In this document: in pieces, positions 53,228-61,507 of the stretch
How the letters are laid out: every line of letters begins with the position of its first letter
Numbering within the stretch: position 1 is the first letter of the stretch
From: Streptomyces sp. NBC_00440
GTDB taxonomy: Bacteria > Actinomycetota > Actinomycetes > Streptomycetales > Streptomycetaceae
Direction: 5' to 3'
Assembly (NCBI RefSeq): GCF_036014215.1
Contig: NZ_CP107921.1
Location: forward strand, 7,251,501-7,315,500
Length of the DNA: 64,000 bases
Notes under the pieces: model-generated
The model's input: only the letters and a program-made list of their open reading frames with translations
Database searches by the model: none
What the model was told of the DNA's origin: nothing
Translations under genes and position numbers: made by a program

Positions 53228-54220
53228 ATGAGCCAGGAAAGCCATAAAATCTCCACCTCTGCGCAGGAGATCGTCTTCGACCACGTGGTCAAGACGTACC
53301 CCAACTCCGCGTCGCCCGCGGTCGACGACCTGTCGCTGACCGTGCCCGCGGGGGAGATCTGCGTGCTGCTCGGCCCGTCCGGCAGCGGCAAGACCACCGC
53401 GCTGATGATGGTGAACCGGCTCGCCGAGCCGACCGGCGGCGACATACGCATCGGCGGTCGCTCCATCCGCGATCTCGACCCCATCCAGCTGCGCCGCTCG
53501 ATCGGCTACGTCATCCAGCAGACGGGGCTCTTCCCCCATCTGTCGATCGCGGCGAACATCGCCACCGTCCCCAAAGTCCTCGGCTGGGACCGGAAACGCA
53601 CCAAGGACCGGGTCGCCGAGCTGCTCGACCTGGTCGGCCTGCCGGTCGGCGAGTACGGCTCGCGCTACCCCACCCAGCTGTCCGGCGGCCAGCGCCAGCG
53701 CGTCGGCATCGCCCGCGCCCTCGCGGCCGACCCGCCGGTCATGCTGATGGACGAGCCGTTCGGCGCGCTCGACCCCATCACCCGCGAACACGTCCAGGAC
53801 GAGTTCCTGGCCCTGCACGAGCGCATCCGCAAGACCGTGATCTTCGTGAGCCACGACATCGACGAGGCCGTGAAGATGGGCGACCGGGTCGCGATCCTCC
53901 GGGAGGGCGGCAGGCTCGCGCAGTACGACTCGCCCCGGGCCCTGCTGAAGAAGCCGGCCGACGAGTTCGTCGCCCGCTTCCTCGGCGCCGACCGCGGACT
54001 GAAACGGCTGTCCCTGGTCCGGCTCAGCGATCTGGAGCTCACCCGGGCCCCGGACACCGGCACCGGCGAGCTGCCCGTCCTCCCGGGTGAGGCCACGCTC
54101 CGCTCCGCGCTCTCCCTGATGGTGGCCGAGGGCGCCGACGCCGTACGGGTCACCGGAGACGGCGGAGCCGTCATCGGCACCGCGTCGATGGACGCCGTAC
54201 GGAAGGCGGGCGCGGCATGA
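53228..54220 (+). CDS. OpuC-type ABC transporter ATP-binding protein
   Basis: A 330-residue ATPase. Walker A GPSGSGKTTA, Q-loop VIQQTGLFP, signature LSGGQRQRVGIARAL, Walker B VMLMDEPFGALD and H-loop FVSHDIDEAVKM are complete. The C-terminal 75 residues hold one CBS-like half (LSLMVAEGADAVRVTGDGGA), less than the two CBS domains of classical OpuCA, so ionic-strength gating may be absent. CAGGAG precedes the ATG. Its stop overlaps the first permease gene. Confidence 0.92.
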   Translation: MSQESHKISTSAQEIVFDHVVKTYPNSASPAVDDLSLTVPAGEICVLLGPSGSGKTTALMMVNRLAEPTGGDIRIGGRSIRDLDPIQLRRSIGYVIQQTGLFPHLSIAANIATVPKVLGWDRKRTKDRVAELLDLVGLPVGEYGSRYPTQLSGGQRQRVGIARALAADPPVMLMDEPFGALDPITREHVQDEFLALHERIRKTVIFVSHDIDEAVKMGDRVAILREGGRLAQYDSPRALLKKPADEFVARFLGADRGLKRLSLVRLSDLELTRAPDTGTGELPVLPGEATLRSALSLMVAEGADAVRVTGDGGAVIGTASMDAVRKAGAA

Positions 54221-54927
54221 GCGCAGCACCCGTCATCCCGGACTACGGGAGCCCCAGCGCCTGCGTGGCGAACAACTCCACCTTCTGCATGGACTGGTTC
54301 ACCGCGCACTGGTCGAATCTCTTCTGGCCCGCGCTGGTCCAGCACATCGAACTCACCGTGATCGCGGTCGTGGCCGGCTTCGTCATCGCCTTCCTGATGG
54401 CCGTACTCGCCCATTTCCAGGGGTGGTTCGCGATGCCGGCCTCCGCCCTCTCGTCGTTCCTCTACACGGTGCCGCCGCTGGCGCTCTTCCAACTCCTTGT
54501 CCCGGTCACCGGGTTCTCCGTGCTCACCGTGGAGATCGCGCTCATCGCGTACAGCCTCTATCTGCTTTTCACCACCATCCTCACCGGGCTGCGCGAAGTC
54601 CCAGAGGACGCGGTGCGGGCGGCGCGGGGCATGGGGCTGACCCGGCGGCAGATCCTGTTCAAGGTCGAACTGCCGATGTCCCTGCCGTCCCTCATCTCCG
54701 GACTGCGGGTCACGACGGTGATGACCATCGGGACGGTCGCCATCGCGGCCTACGTCATCGACTCCGGCCTTGGCTCGCTCATCCTCAAGGCGCTGCAGTC
54801 GCCGTTCAACACCCAGTTCATCGGCGCGGGCGCACTCGCGGTCATCCTGGCGCTGGCCGCCGACGGACTGCTGGTACTCGCCGGACGGCTGCTCACACCG
54901 TGGGCCCGGAGCAGGAAGGCCGCGTAA
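54217..54927 (+). CDS. OpuC-type ABC transporter permease (first)
   Basis: A 236-residue membrane protein with six hydrophobic segments. It has the EAA-type loop EDAVRAARGMGLTRRQILFKVELP and the SVLTVEIALIAYSLYLLFT helix. It overlaps the ATPase gene by four bases and is followed directly by the second permease gene (TAA then ATG). Confidence 0.92.
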   Translation: MSAAPVIPDYGSPSACVANNSTFCMDWFTAHWSNLFWPALVQHIELTVIAVVAGFVIAFLMAVLAHFQGWFAMPASALSSFLYTVPPLALFQLLVPVTGFSVLTVEIALIAYSLYLLFTTILTGLREVPEDAVRAARGMGLTRRQILFKVELPMSLPSLISGLRVTTVMTIGTVAIAAYVIDSGLGSLILKALQSPFNTQFIGAGALAVILALAADGLLVLAGRLLTPWARSRKAA

Positions 54928-55581
54928 ATGGACACCTTCGTCGGATCGTTCACCTTCATGCACGATCGGCTGTCGCTGATGCTGGAGAAGACCGGGCAGC
55001 ACATCTGGATGTGCGCGATCGTGATCGCCGTCTCGCTGGTGGTCGCGGTACCCGTCGGGCTGTGGCTCGGACATCTGCACCGCGGTGAGTTCGTCACCAC
55101 CAGCATCTCCAACGTGGGCCGCGCCCTGCCCAACCTCGCGGTCATCGCGATCGGCCTCGGCATCTTCGGCCTCAACTTCGTCAACATCGCCGTCGCGCTG
55201 CTGATCACCGCCATCCCCCCGATCCTCAGCCAGGCGTATCTGGCCGTGGACCAGGTCGACCCGGACACCGTCCGAGCCGCACGCGGTATGGGCCTCACAC
55301 CCCTCCAGGTCCTTCTCAAGGTGGAGCTGCCGCTGGCTCTCCCGCTGCTCTTCTCCGGCATCCGGATCGCGGTGGTGTACGTCATCTCCGCCGCGACCCT
55401 GGCCACGGTGGCCGGCGGCGGCGGTCTGGGGGACATCGTCCTCGGCCAGGCCAACTACGGGCTGGAAGGGGTGATCGCCGCCGCACTGTGGGTGGCGGCC
55501 CTGGCGCTCGCCGCCGACGGGCTGATCGCACTGATCCAGCGACTCCTTGTGCCCAAGGGGCTGCGCGCCTCGCGCGCCTAG
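54928..55581 (+). CDS. OpuC-type ABC transporter permease (second)
   Basis: A 217-residue membrane protein beginning right after the stop of the first permease. The EAA loop is DTVRAARGMGLTPLQVLLKVELP and the helix SGIRIAVVYVISAATLATVAG follows. The pair forms the channel of the osmoprotectant/quaternary-amine importer. A strong hairpin follows the gene. Confidence 0.92.
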   Translation: MDTFVGSFTFMHDRLSLMLEKTGQHIWMCAIVIAVSLVVAVPVGLWLGHLHRGEFVTTSISNVGRALPNLAVIAIGLGIFGLNFVNIAVALLITAIPPILSQAYLAVDQVDPDTVRAARGMGLTPLQVLLKVELPLALPLLFSGIRIAVVYVISAATLATVAGGGGLGDIVLGQANYGLEGVIAAALWVAALALAADGLIALIQRLLVPKGLRASRA

Positions 55582-55636
55582 AACCTCTCGTCCGGATCAG
55601 CCCGGCAGCCCGCCCCGCCGCCGTCCGGACAGACCG

Positions 55637-55674
55637 CCGCCCCCGGTACCGCGACTGTGCGGTACCGGGGGCGG
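55637..55674. terminator. Strong hairpin after the OpuC operon
   Basis: Perfect 16-bp inverted repeat, arms CCGCCCCCGGTACCGC and GCGGTACCGGGGGCGG with loop GACTGT, between the convergent permease and small secreted protein genes; probably a bidirectional terminator. Confidence 0.7.
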
Positions 55675-55686
55675 CAGGGACTCGGA

Positions 55687-55941
55687 TCAGTGAGCCATGA
55701 ATGCGAACCAGCCCGCGCGCTCTTCCTTGAAGGCCCCGGCGTGGGTGATACCCGCCGGACCTCCGATGTTGTGGTAAAAGATGCCGCTCTTCTCCTCGTG
55801 GAAGGCGCCGGCGGCGGCGATGCCGTGGTGGTGGTGGTGCTCGTGGCCGTGACCCCAGTCGAGGGCCGAGGCGGACGCGGCGCCGCCCAGCACCGCGGAG
55901 GCGGCGAAGGCGCTGGCGACGAGCATGCTGCGAAGACGCAT
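55687..55941 (-). CDS. Small His-rich secreted protein with an internal repeat
   Basis: An 84-residue precursor from ATG 55941 (AGGAG five bases upstream), with a Sec signal (MLVASAFAASAVLGGAASAS). The mature part starts ALDWGHGHEHHHHHG, a potential metal-binding stretch, followed by two copies of a motif: GAFHEEKSGIFYH and GAFKEERAGWFAF. Similar small secreted proteins occur in Streptomyces with unknown function. No Cys, so disulfides are not used. Confidence 0.7.
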   Translation of the reverse strand: MRLRSMLVASAFAASAVLGGAASASALDWGHGHEHHHHHGIAAAGAFHEEKSGIFYHNIGGPAGITHAGAFKEERAGWFAFMAH

Positions 55942-56155
55942 GAAGACTCCTATTTCGACGACTACATGGGCAAGCACATGCATATCGGTTAGGAGGGGCA
56001 TCCCAAAGCCGCCTCGCCCGGTCCCAGCCGAACGGACGCACCTGTCCGGGAGACGGGGCGGCGGACAGGTCAGGACGTGGGGACCGGGGTGCGGTTCTCG
56101 TACGTGCCGGCGGTGCCGGAACCCGGCTGCGGGAGGCGCGGGACAGGGCCCCGGC

Positions 56156-56776
56156 TCACTCCTCGAAATACCTGTCCAGGACCGTATCGAGCTGCGCCGA
56201 CCATTCCTTGAGCTGGTCCCGGCCGGACGCCGTGACATCGGCCTGGTAGGTGTGGCGGTTCGGCATATGGACGAAGACGGTCAGACGGCGCCCGTACTTG
56301 GCGGTCTCGAACTCGACGGCGCCGATCTCGCTCCAGTCGAACTCGGCCTCCTGGTCGTCCAGCCGGAGCACCATGCCCGCACGGTTCGCGATGATCACCG
56401 AACGGCGGTCGGCGACCTCGAAAGCCGGGTCCGCTCCGTCGTCTTCGCCGGCTTCGGTATCGCCCTCGCGCCCGGCGTCCTCCGGTCCGGAACTCTCGTG
56501 CTCCGCGGCGTCGGCACCGGCCTCCGTCGGCTCAGTGGGCGCGGCGGCGCTCTCCGGCGCAGCCGCTCCGTCCGGAGCGCCGTCCCCGGCCGGCTCCTGC
56601 GGCGGCGCGGTATCGGCGGATCCCTCCGTACGCTCGGGGGTTTCCCCGTCCGCAGGTTCCGGCGACTCGGCGGCCTGTGTGTCGGCGCGCGGCGGCATGA
56701 GGCCGGGGACGTACGCCGGATCGGTCGCGGCGGCGTGCACGGGAGGCGGGCTCTTCGGACCTATGTGCTGTTCCAC
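56156..56776 (-). CDS. Hypothetical protein with acidic disordered N-terminus
   Basis: A 206-residue protein. The first 115 residues are Ala/Pro/Glu/Asp-rich and probably disordered. The last 90 form a compact domain: FEVADRRSVIIANRAGMVLR, DWSEIGAVEFETAKYGRRLT and VFVHMPNRHTYQADVTASGR, reminiscent of a PH-like beta barrel as in other streptomycete hypotheticals. No signal peptide. Function unknown. Confidence 0.7.
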   Translation of the reverse strand: MEQHIGPKSPPPVHAAATDPAYVPGLMPPRADTQAAESPEPADGETPERTEGSADTAPPQEPAGDGAPDGAAAPESAAAPTEPTEAGADAAEHESSGPEDAGREGDTEAGEDDGADPAFEVADRRSVIIANRAGMVLRLDDQEAEFDWSEIGAVEFETAKYGRRLTVFVHMPNRHTYQADVTASGRDQLKEWSAQLDTVLDRYFEE

Positions 56777-56874
56777 GGTGCGCAGTATGGACGATGGACC
56801 TGTGTGACAGCCAGTGGCTCAGGATCCCGGCCGGTGGCGGCCCGCCCGTCCCCGTCAGTCCTCGTCAGTCCCGG

Positions 56875-57801
56875 TCAGTCCGCCAGCCGGGCGTGGATGA
56901 CGTCCGCGTACGCCTGCTCGCCCCGCGCGTTGGGGTGCAGCGGCGCCGCCGGTGCGGTGGGTACGAAGCCCTCCACCCACTTGGCACGGGGCGCCCGGCA
57001 GGCGTCGTGCCCCTCGCTCGGGGTGCGGACGTCGACGTACTCGGCGCGGTGCGCGGCCGACGTCGCGGCGATCACCCGGTTCATCCGGTCGATGCTGCCC
57101 TGGAGCCAGTCCGCATCGCCGGCGAGCAGCGGCACGGCCGGCCAGCAGCCGCCCGGCCTGAGGTAGTCCCCGTACCCGGTGACCAGCACCCTGGCCACCG
57201 GGGAGCGACGGTGGATGGCGTCGAGTACGGTCGCGAGCTTCGGGCCCAGGCCGTCGATGCGGGCCGCCTCCTCGTCCACCCCGGACCTGCTGTACGTGTC
57301 CTGGCAGTACCCGCCGAGCGAGCTGAGCCGGACGCAGCTGCCCGCGACGCCGACCAGACCGGCGTCGTTGCCGCCGATGGTCAGGGTCACCAGCGTGGTG
57401 CCGGGGGTCAGGGCGTCGACCTGGGGCGGCGCGGTGCCCGCGGCCACGCCGAGTACGGAGAGCCGCTGCGGTGCGGTCATGTCGCCGGTCTGCGCGCCGC
57501 TGCAGGTGACGTCGCGGAAGACGGCGGCCCTGAGCCGGGCGGCCAGCCGGTGCGGGTAGTTGCGGGTCGAGCGTCCGCAGGCGGCGGGACCGGTGCGGTG
57601 CGGGACGAACGGCGCCGCCGCCATCGAGTCGCCCAGCGCCACATACACCTGGCGGGCCCCGCCCGCCGTGCCTCCGCCGGCCGCCGCCGCGGGCGTGAGG
57701 CCGGCTGCCGTGGCCGAGACGGCGAGCGCCGCAGCGGCGAGGGCGGCCCCGGCCAGCCGTCGTACTTCGCGGCAAATGCCTGTGCGGCGTGGTGAGTTCA
57801 C
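56875..57801 (-). CDS. Secreted SGNH/GDSL esterase
   Basis: A 308-residue protein from GTG 57801, with GGGAG five bases upstream. A Sec signal ends near PAAAAGG. The SGNH blocks are YVALGDSMAA (Ser), TCSGAQTGDM (Gly), TIGGNDAG (Asn) and DVRTPSEGHD plus LHPNARGEQ (Asp/His). Four or more Cys suggest disulfides as in the streptomycete lipase SCO7513 type. It hydrolyses ester bonds of lipids or acylated polymers outside the cell. Confidence 0.9.
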   Translation of the reverse strand: MNSPRRTGICREVRRLAGAALAAAALAVSATAAGLTPAAAAGGGTAGGARQVYVALGDSMAAAPFVPHRTGPAACGRSTRNYPHRLAARLRAAVFRDVTCSGAQTGDMTAPQRLSVLGVAAGTAPPQVDALTPGTTLVTLTIGGNDAGLVGVAGSCVRLSSLGGYCQDTYSRSGVDEEAARIDGLGPKLATVLDAIHRRSPVARVLVTGYGDYLRPGGCWPAVPLLAGDADWLQGSIDRMNRVIAATSAAHRAEYVDVRTPSEGHDACRAPRAKWVEGFVPTAPAAPLHPNARGEQAYADVIHARLAD

Positions 57802-57988
57802 TGGGGCTCCCGGCTCCTGGCTGTGCGGTGAAGCTGTGCGGTTGTGGCGTGCCGAGGACGGCTGCGCCGCGGCGGGCGGCGCCGTCCACCACAACTTCCT
57901 TCACTTCACCGGCGTTGTCGAGCACCGACGCGGTGCGGCGGCGGTGCCTCAACGCCGCTGTGCCGAGACGGTGTTCGCCCGCGACGCC

Positions 57989-58019
57989 TGTGTCCGAACC
58001 GTGTGTGTCCGAACCGTGT
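57989..58019 (+). repeat. Direct repeat before the AfsR-like gene
   Basis: TGTCCGAACCGTG occurs twice with a 15-bp period (57991 and 58006), 30 bases before the start. SARP/AfsR-type regulators bind direct repeats, but the spacing here is not the usual 11 bp, so it may be only a duplication. Confidence 0.4.
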
Positions 58020-58047
58020 CCCCGGGCCGTCAGGAGGGCTGCGCCCC

Positions 58048-60123
58048 GTGGTGCCGACGACGCGCGAAGTAGGCGAGACTGTTCCGGTGGCGGGCTACCT
58101 TCCTCGCGAGGCCACGACTCTCGTGGGACGAAAGAACGAGTTGGACCATCTCCGGAACGCTCTCGCGGGGCACCGGCTGATCACGCTGACCGGGATCGGC
58201 GGGGTGGGCAAGACCCGTGTCGCGCTCCGCGTGGCGGGCCGTGCGGCACCGGACTGGCCGGACGGCGCCTGGTGGGCGGACCTCTCGCCGCTCTCCGGCG
58301 AGCAGCTGCTGCTGCCCACCGTCTGCGACGCCGTCGGACTCTCCGACCACACGACGCGCAGCCAGGTGGAAGCGCTCTGCGCATGGCTCTCCGACAAACA
58401 GGGGCTGCTGGTGCTCGACTCCTGCGAACACCTGGTCGGGCCCTGCCGCAGTCTGGTGGGCGATCTCCTCACCGCGGCCCCCGGTCTCACGGTGCTGGCG
58501 ACCAGCAGGCAGGCACTGGGAGTCGGCGGTGAGCGGGTGGTCGAGATCGAACCGCTGCCCGTCGAAGGCGAGCGGACAGCGCTCGCGCTCTTCGCCGAGC
58601 GGGCCGGGCACGCTGTGCCCGGTCTCTCGCTGGCGGATCCGGGCGCGGCCGCCGCGGCCGACCGGATCTGCCGACAGCTCGAAGGCATCCCGCTGGCGCT
58701 GGAACTCGCCGTCGCGCAACTGCGGGACAGCTCGGTGGAGAAGGTGGCCGAGAGGCTGAGCTCCCGCTTCGAGACACTGGTGCTGAGCGGGCGGCCGGGG
58801 GCGCTGCGGCACCGGACCCTGCGGACCGCGATCGGCTGGAGCCACGAGCTGTGCGAACCGCTGGAACGGCTCCTCTGGGCGCGGCTGTCCGTCTTCCGCG
58901 GCCCCTTCGACGCCGAGTCCGCACGTGCCGTCTGCTCCGGAGGGCCGCTCTCCCCGGACGGCGTCGGCCGTGCGCTGCGGGGGCTGACCGAGAAATCCGT
59001 CGTCGGCCGGGACGGCTCGCGGTACCGCATGCTCGACACCGTGCGGGAGTACGGCCGGATGTGGCTCGCGGAGCTGGCTGAGGGCGGGGAACTGGCCGAG
59101 CGCCACGCCGCGTACTGTCTGGCCCTCGCGCGTGACGCCGATGCCGGCTGGTCCGGTCCGCAACAGAGCGAGTGGTACCGGCGGGTCGCCGACGCACACA
59201 TCGACCTCTGTACCGCGCTGGAACAGCTGCTGGTCACCGACCCCGGACGCGCACTCGAACTGGTCGGCCTGATCGGCTTCTACTGGAGCTGCTGCGGCCA
59301 TCTGCACGAGCTGCGCAGCTTCGTGGAACGTGCCCTGGCCCGCCACCCGGAGCGGGGGCCGGTCCGGAGCCGGGCGCAGTGGGTGCTCGGTGTGAACGCG
59401 CTGCTCCAGGGTGAGCACGACCTGGCGCACGAACTGGGGCTCCAGTGCGACGCGCAAGCGCGACCGGGGGACGACACGGAGGAGTCGCTCGCCGCCGCCT
59501 ATCTCCTCGGCCTCAGCCACCTCATGGCCGGCCGGCCGGCGGAGGCACACACCGTGGCGGTGCGGCTGCCGGGTTCCGCGGACATGACGCGGGACTCGGC
59601 GTCCCGCCGCAAGTGCCGGCTCGTCGAGGTGTTCGCGCTCACCGGACTCGGCCGACTCGCCGAAGCACACGCTCTGGCAGCCGAGTTGCGTGAGGCGTGC
59701 GTGGCGACCGGCGACTGGTGGACCCGCTCCTACACCGAGTACCAGCTCGCGCTGATCGCGCTCTTCCAGAGCCGGCCCGGCGACGCGGCGGCCCATGCGC
59801 AGTCGATGCTCATGGGCAAGCGGCACATCGGTGACGCCTTCGGGATCGCCCTGGGCCTGGACGTTCTCGCGGCCGCCGTAGCGGCGCAGGGCGACGGTGA
59901 CCGGGCCGCCCTGGTCTACGGGACGAGCCAGGCGTTCTGGCGCACCGTCGGCCACCCGCAGCGCGGCACCCCGGAGCTCGGACCCGTACGCGAGGAGTGC
60001 GAGCGCAGCGCCCGTGCGGCCATCGGGGACGAGGCGTACACCGCGGCTTTCCTCCGGGGCGCCTCGGTACGGACCGCCCCGGACCTCGCCCGCGCTCTGG
60101 ACGGGCAGTTGCCGCTGTCATGA
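58048..60123 (+). CDS. AfsR/LuxR-type STAND ATPase without DNA-binding domain
   Basis: About 691 residues from GTG 58048, 9 bases after AGGAGGG; upstream codons are probably non-coding. The start VAGYLPREATTLVGRKNELD is followed by Walker A LTGIGGVGKTRVAL, Walker B LLVLDSCEHLV, the sensor LTVLATSRQALGVGG and the NB-ARC winged-helix part (LRTAIGWSHELCEPLERLLW). The C-terminal 300 residues are TPR-like helices. Relatives normally carry an N-terminal SARP or C-terminal LuxR HTH; this one ends RALDGQLPLS without either. It may bind a partner instead of DNA. Confidence 0.85.
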   Translation: MVPTTREVGETVPVAGYLPREATTLVGRKNELDHLRNALAGHRLITLTGIGGVGKTRVALRVAGRAAPDWPDGAWWADLSPLSGEQLLLPTVCDAVGLSDHTTRSQVEALCAWLSDKQGLLVLDSCEHLVGPCRSLVGDLLTAAPGLTVLATSRQALGVGGERVVEIEPLPVEGERTALALFAERAGHAVPGLSLADPGAAAAADRICRQLEGIPLALELAVAQLRDSSVEKVAERLSSRFETLVLSGRPGALRHRTLRTAIGWSHELCEPLERLLWARLSVFRGPFDAESARAVCSGGPLSPDGVGRALRGLTEKSVVGRDGSRYRMLDTVREYGRMWLAELAEGGELAERHAAYCLALARDADAGWSGPQQSEWYRRVADAHIDLCTALEQLLVTDPGRALELVGLIGFYWSCCGHLHELRSFVERALARHPERGPVRSRAQWVLGVNALLQGEHDLAHELGLQCDAQARPGDDTEESLAAAYLLGLSHLMAGRPAEAHTVAVRLPGSADMTRDSASRRKCRLVEVFALTGLGRLAEAHALAAELREACVATGDWWTRSYTEYQLALIALFQSRPGDAAAHAQSMLMGKRHIGDAFGIALGLDVLAAAVAAQGDGDRAALVYGTSQAFWRTVGHPQRGTPELGPVREECERSARAAIGDEAYTAAFLRGASVRTAPDLARALDGQLPLS

Positions 60124-60206
60124 GCCCATGAACCGGGTGGTCTTGAAGGTGGCCGTACACCTGCGATGATGTTCACACTTTGTGCACAGATGACCTGGGG
60201 GGGGCC

Positions 60207-60929
60207 ATGGGATCCGTGGGTACCGCGCTGCTCGAACTGCGGACGGCGCAGAAGTCCGCCAAGGGGGTGTCGCTCTACTCCCGCTATGTGAACCGCCCGG
60301 TGGGCCGCTATCTGGCGGCCGGGTCGTACGCCCTGGGGCTGAGCCCCAATCAGGTGACTCTGGTGAGCGCGGTGTTCAGCTTCGCCGCCGTGGCGGGTGT
60401 GGCGCTGGCCGGACCCTCCTGGGGGCAGGGCGTCGCCGTGTGGGCCGGTCTCGCCGTGGGGTTCGCTTTCGACTCTGCCGACGGTCAGCTGGCCCGGCTG
60501 CGCGGCGGCGGCAGCGCGGCGGGGGAGTGGCTGGACCATGTCGTGGACTGCGCGAAGATCACCGCACTGCACTCCACCGTACTCATCGCCTTCTACCGTC
60601 ACCCCGGCCACTTCGGGGTGACGGACGACGCCTGGCTGCTGGTGCCGCTCGGCTTCCAGTTCGCCGCCGTCGTCACCTTCTTCGGCGGACTGCTCACCGA
60701 GAAGCTCACCCCACGGCCGGCCCCCGGCAGCCCGGCCGCGGCACCGTCGCGGCTGCGCGCGGTCGCGCTGCTCCCGGTCGACCACGGGATCTTCTGCCTG
60801 GTCTTCCTGCTGCTAGGGGCCGGTGCGGGCTTCCGCTGGGCCTATACGGTCCTCGGTGCGGTCAGCGCGCTGTTCCTGGCCGCCTTCCTCATGAAGTGGT
60901 TCCGGGAACTGAGCGCAGTTCGGCGCTGA
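60207..60929 (+). CDS. CDP-alcohol phosphatidyltransferase family membrane enzyme
   Basis: A 240-residue membrane protein (ATG 60207). The family motif is complete: FDSADGQLARLRGGGSAAGE continuing to WLDHVVDCAK, that is D-x2-DG-x2-AR-x8-G-x3-D-x3-D. Six hydrophobic segments are visible. It transfers an alcohol or polyol phosphate from a CDP carrier to an acceptor in the membrane. Its 3' end overlaps that of the convergent cytidylyltransferase gene by 41 bases. Position beside glycan genes suggests a head-group or polyol-phosphate polymer role. Confidence 0.88.
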   Translation: MGSVGTALLELRTAQKSAKGVSLYSRYVNRPVGRYLAAGSYALGLSPNQVTLVSAVFSFAAVAGVALAGPSWGQGVAVWAGLAVGFAFDSADGQLARLRGGGSAAGEWLDHVVDCAKITALHSTVLIAFYRHPGHFGVTDDAWLLVPLGFQFAAVVTFFGGLLTEKLTPRPAPGSPAAAPSRLRAVALLPVDHGIFCLVFLLLGAGAGFRWAYTVLGAVSALFLAAFLMKWFRELSAVRR

Positions 60930-61374
60930 ACTGCGGTTCGGGCTGGGCCAGTACGTCGAGCGCCCGGCGCAGCTGCGTACTCGACGTGTGCACCGTGTAC
61001 GGGAAGTAGACGATCTCCACACCCACCGCGGCGAAATCCCGCTCCAGCTTCTCGCCCTTCGCGGTGCCCCGCCAGTCGTCGCCCTTGAACAGGACGTCGA
61101 ACCGCACCTGCCGCCAGGTCTCGACCTTGTCCGCGACGGTCTCCACGAACGCCGCGTCCACGTACTTGACGCTGCGGACGATCTCCAGCCGCTCCACGAG
61201 CGGGATCATCGGGCGGCGCCCCTTGGCCCGCTCGGCCATCTCGTCGGAGACCACTCCGGCGACCAGGTAGTCGCACTGACTGCGCGCGTGACGAAGGATG
61301 TTGAGGTGCCCGATATGGAAGAGATCGTAAGCGCCGGGTGCGTATCCGACCCGGTGCCGTTTGCCTGCTGTCAT
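60889..61374 (-). CDS. Cytidylyltransferase-like (glycerol-3-P or ribitol-5-P type) nucleotidyltransferase
   Basis: A 161-residue protein from ATG 61374; the frame is open upstream but homology begins at HRVGYAPGAYDLFHIGHLNI, which contains the HxGH nucleotide site. Further marks are RSVKYVDAAFVETVADKVET and VLFKGDDWRGTAKG. This is the TagD/RfaE-C class, which makes CDP- or ADP-activated polyol phosphates. It would supply the CDP-alcohol used by the convergent phosphatidyltransferase. Confidence 0.87.
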   Translation of the reverse strand: MTAGKRHRVGYAPGAYDLFHIGHLNILRHARSQCDYLVAGVVSDEMAERAKGRRPMIPLVERLEIVRSVKYVDAAFVETVADKVETWRQVRFDVLFKGDDWRGTAKGEKLERDFAAVGVEIVYFPYTVHTSSTQLRRALDVLAQPEPQFSAELRSVPGTTS

Positions 61375-61441
61375 GACTGAACCCCCCAGCGAACCACACC
61401 CCCCGGCGTGGTGGAAGGTACTGACGATAGCGTGCACATTC

Positions 61442-61485
61442 CGTTCAGGTTGAGTGAACGATCGGGGTGAACCGACAGGTTCACC
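61442..61485. promoter_or_regulatory. Two palindromes in the divergent cytidylyltransferase/glycosyltransferase promoter
   Basis: CGTTCA-N7-TGAACG (61442-61460) and GGTGAACC-GACA-GGTTCACC (61466-61485). Both share a GTTCA half. They are well placed to bind a regulator of the exopolysaccharide cluster. Confidence 0.5.
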
Positions 61486-61507
61486 TCTGGGGGGAAAGGA
61501 CCGCCGC

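Noticed and set aside
51809..54229. 806-codon minus-strand frame opposite the OpuC genes
   Set aside because: Shadow of well-supported plus-strand genes with complete ABC motifs.
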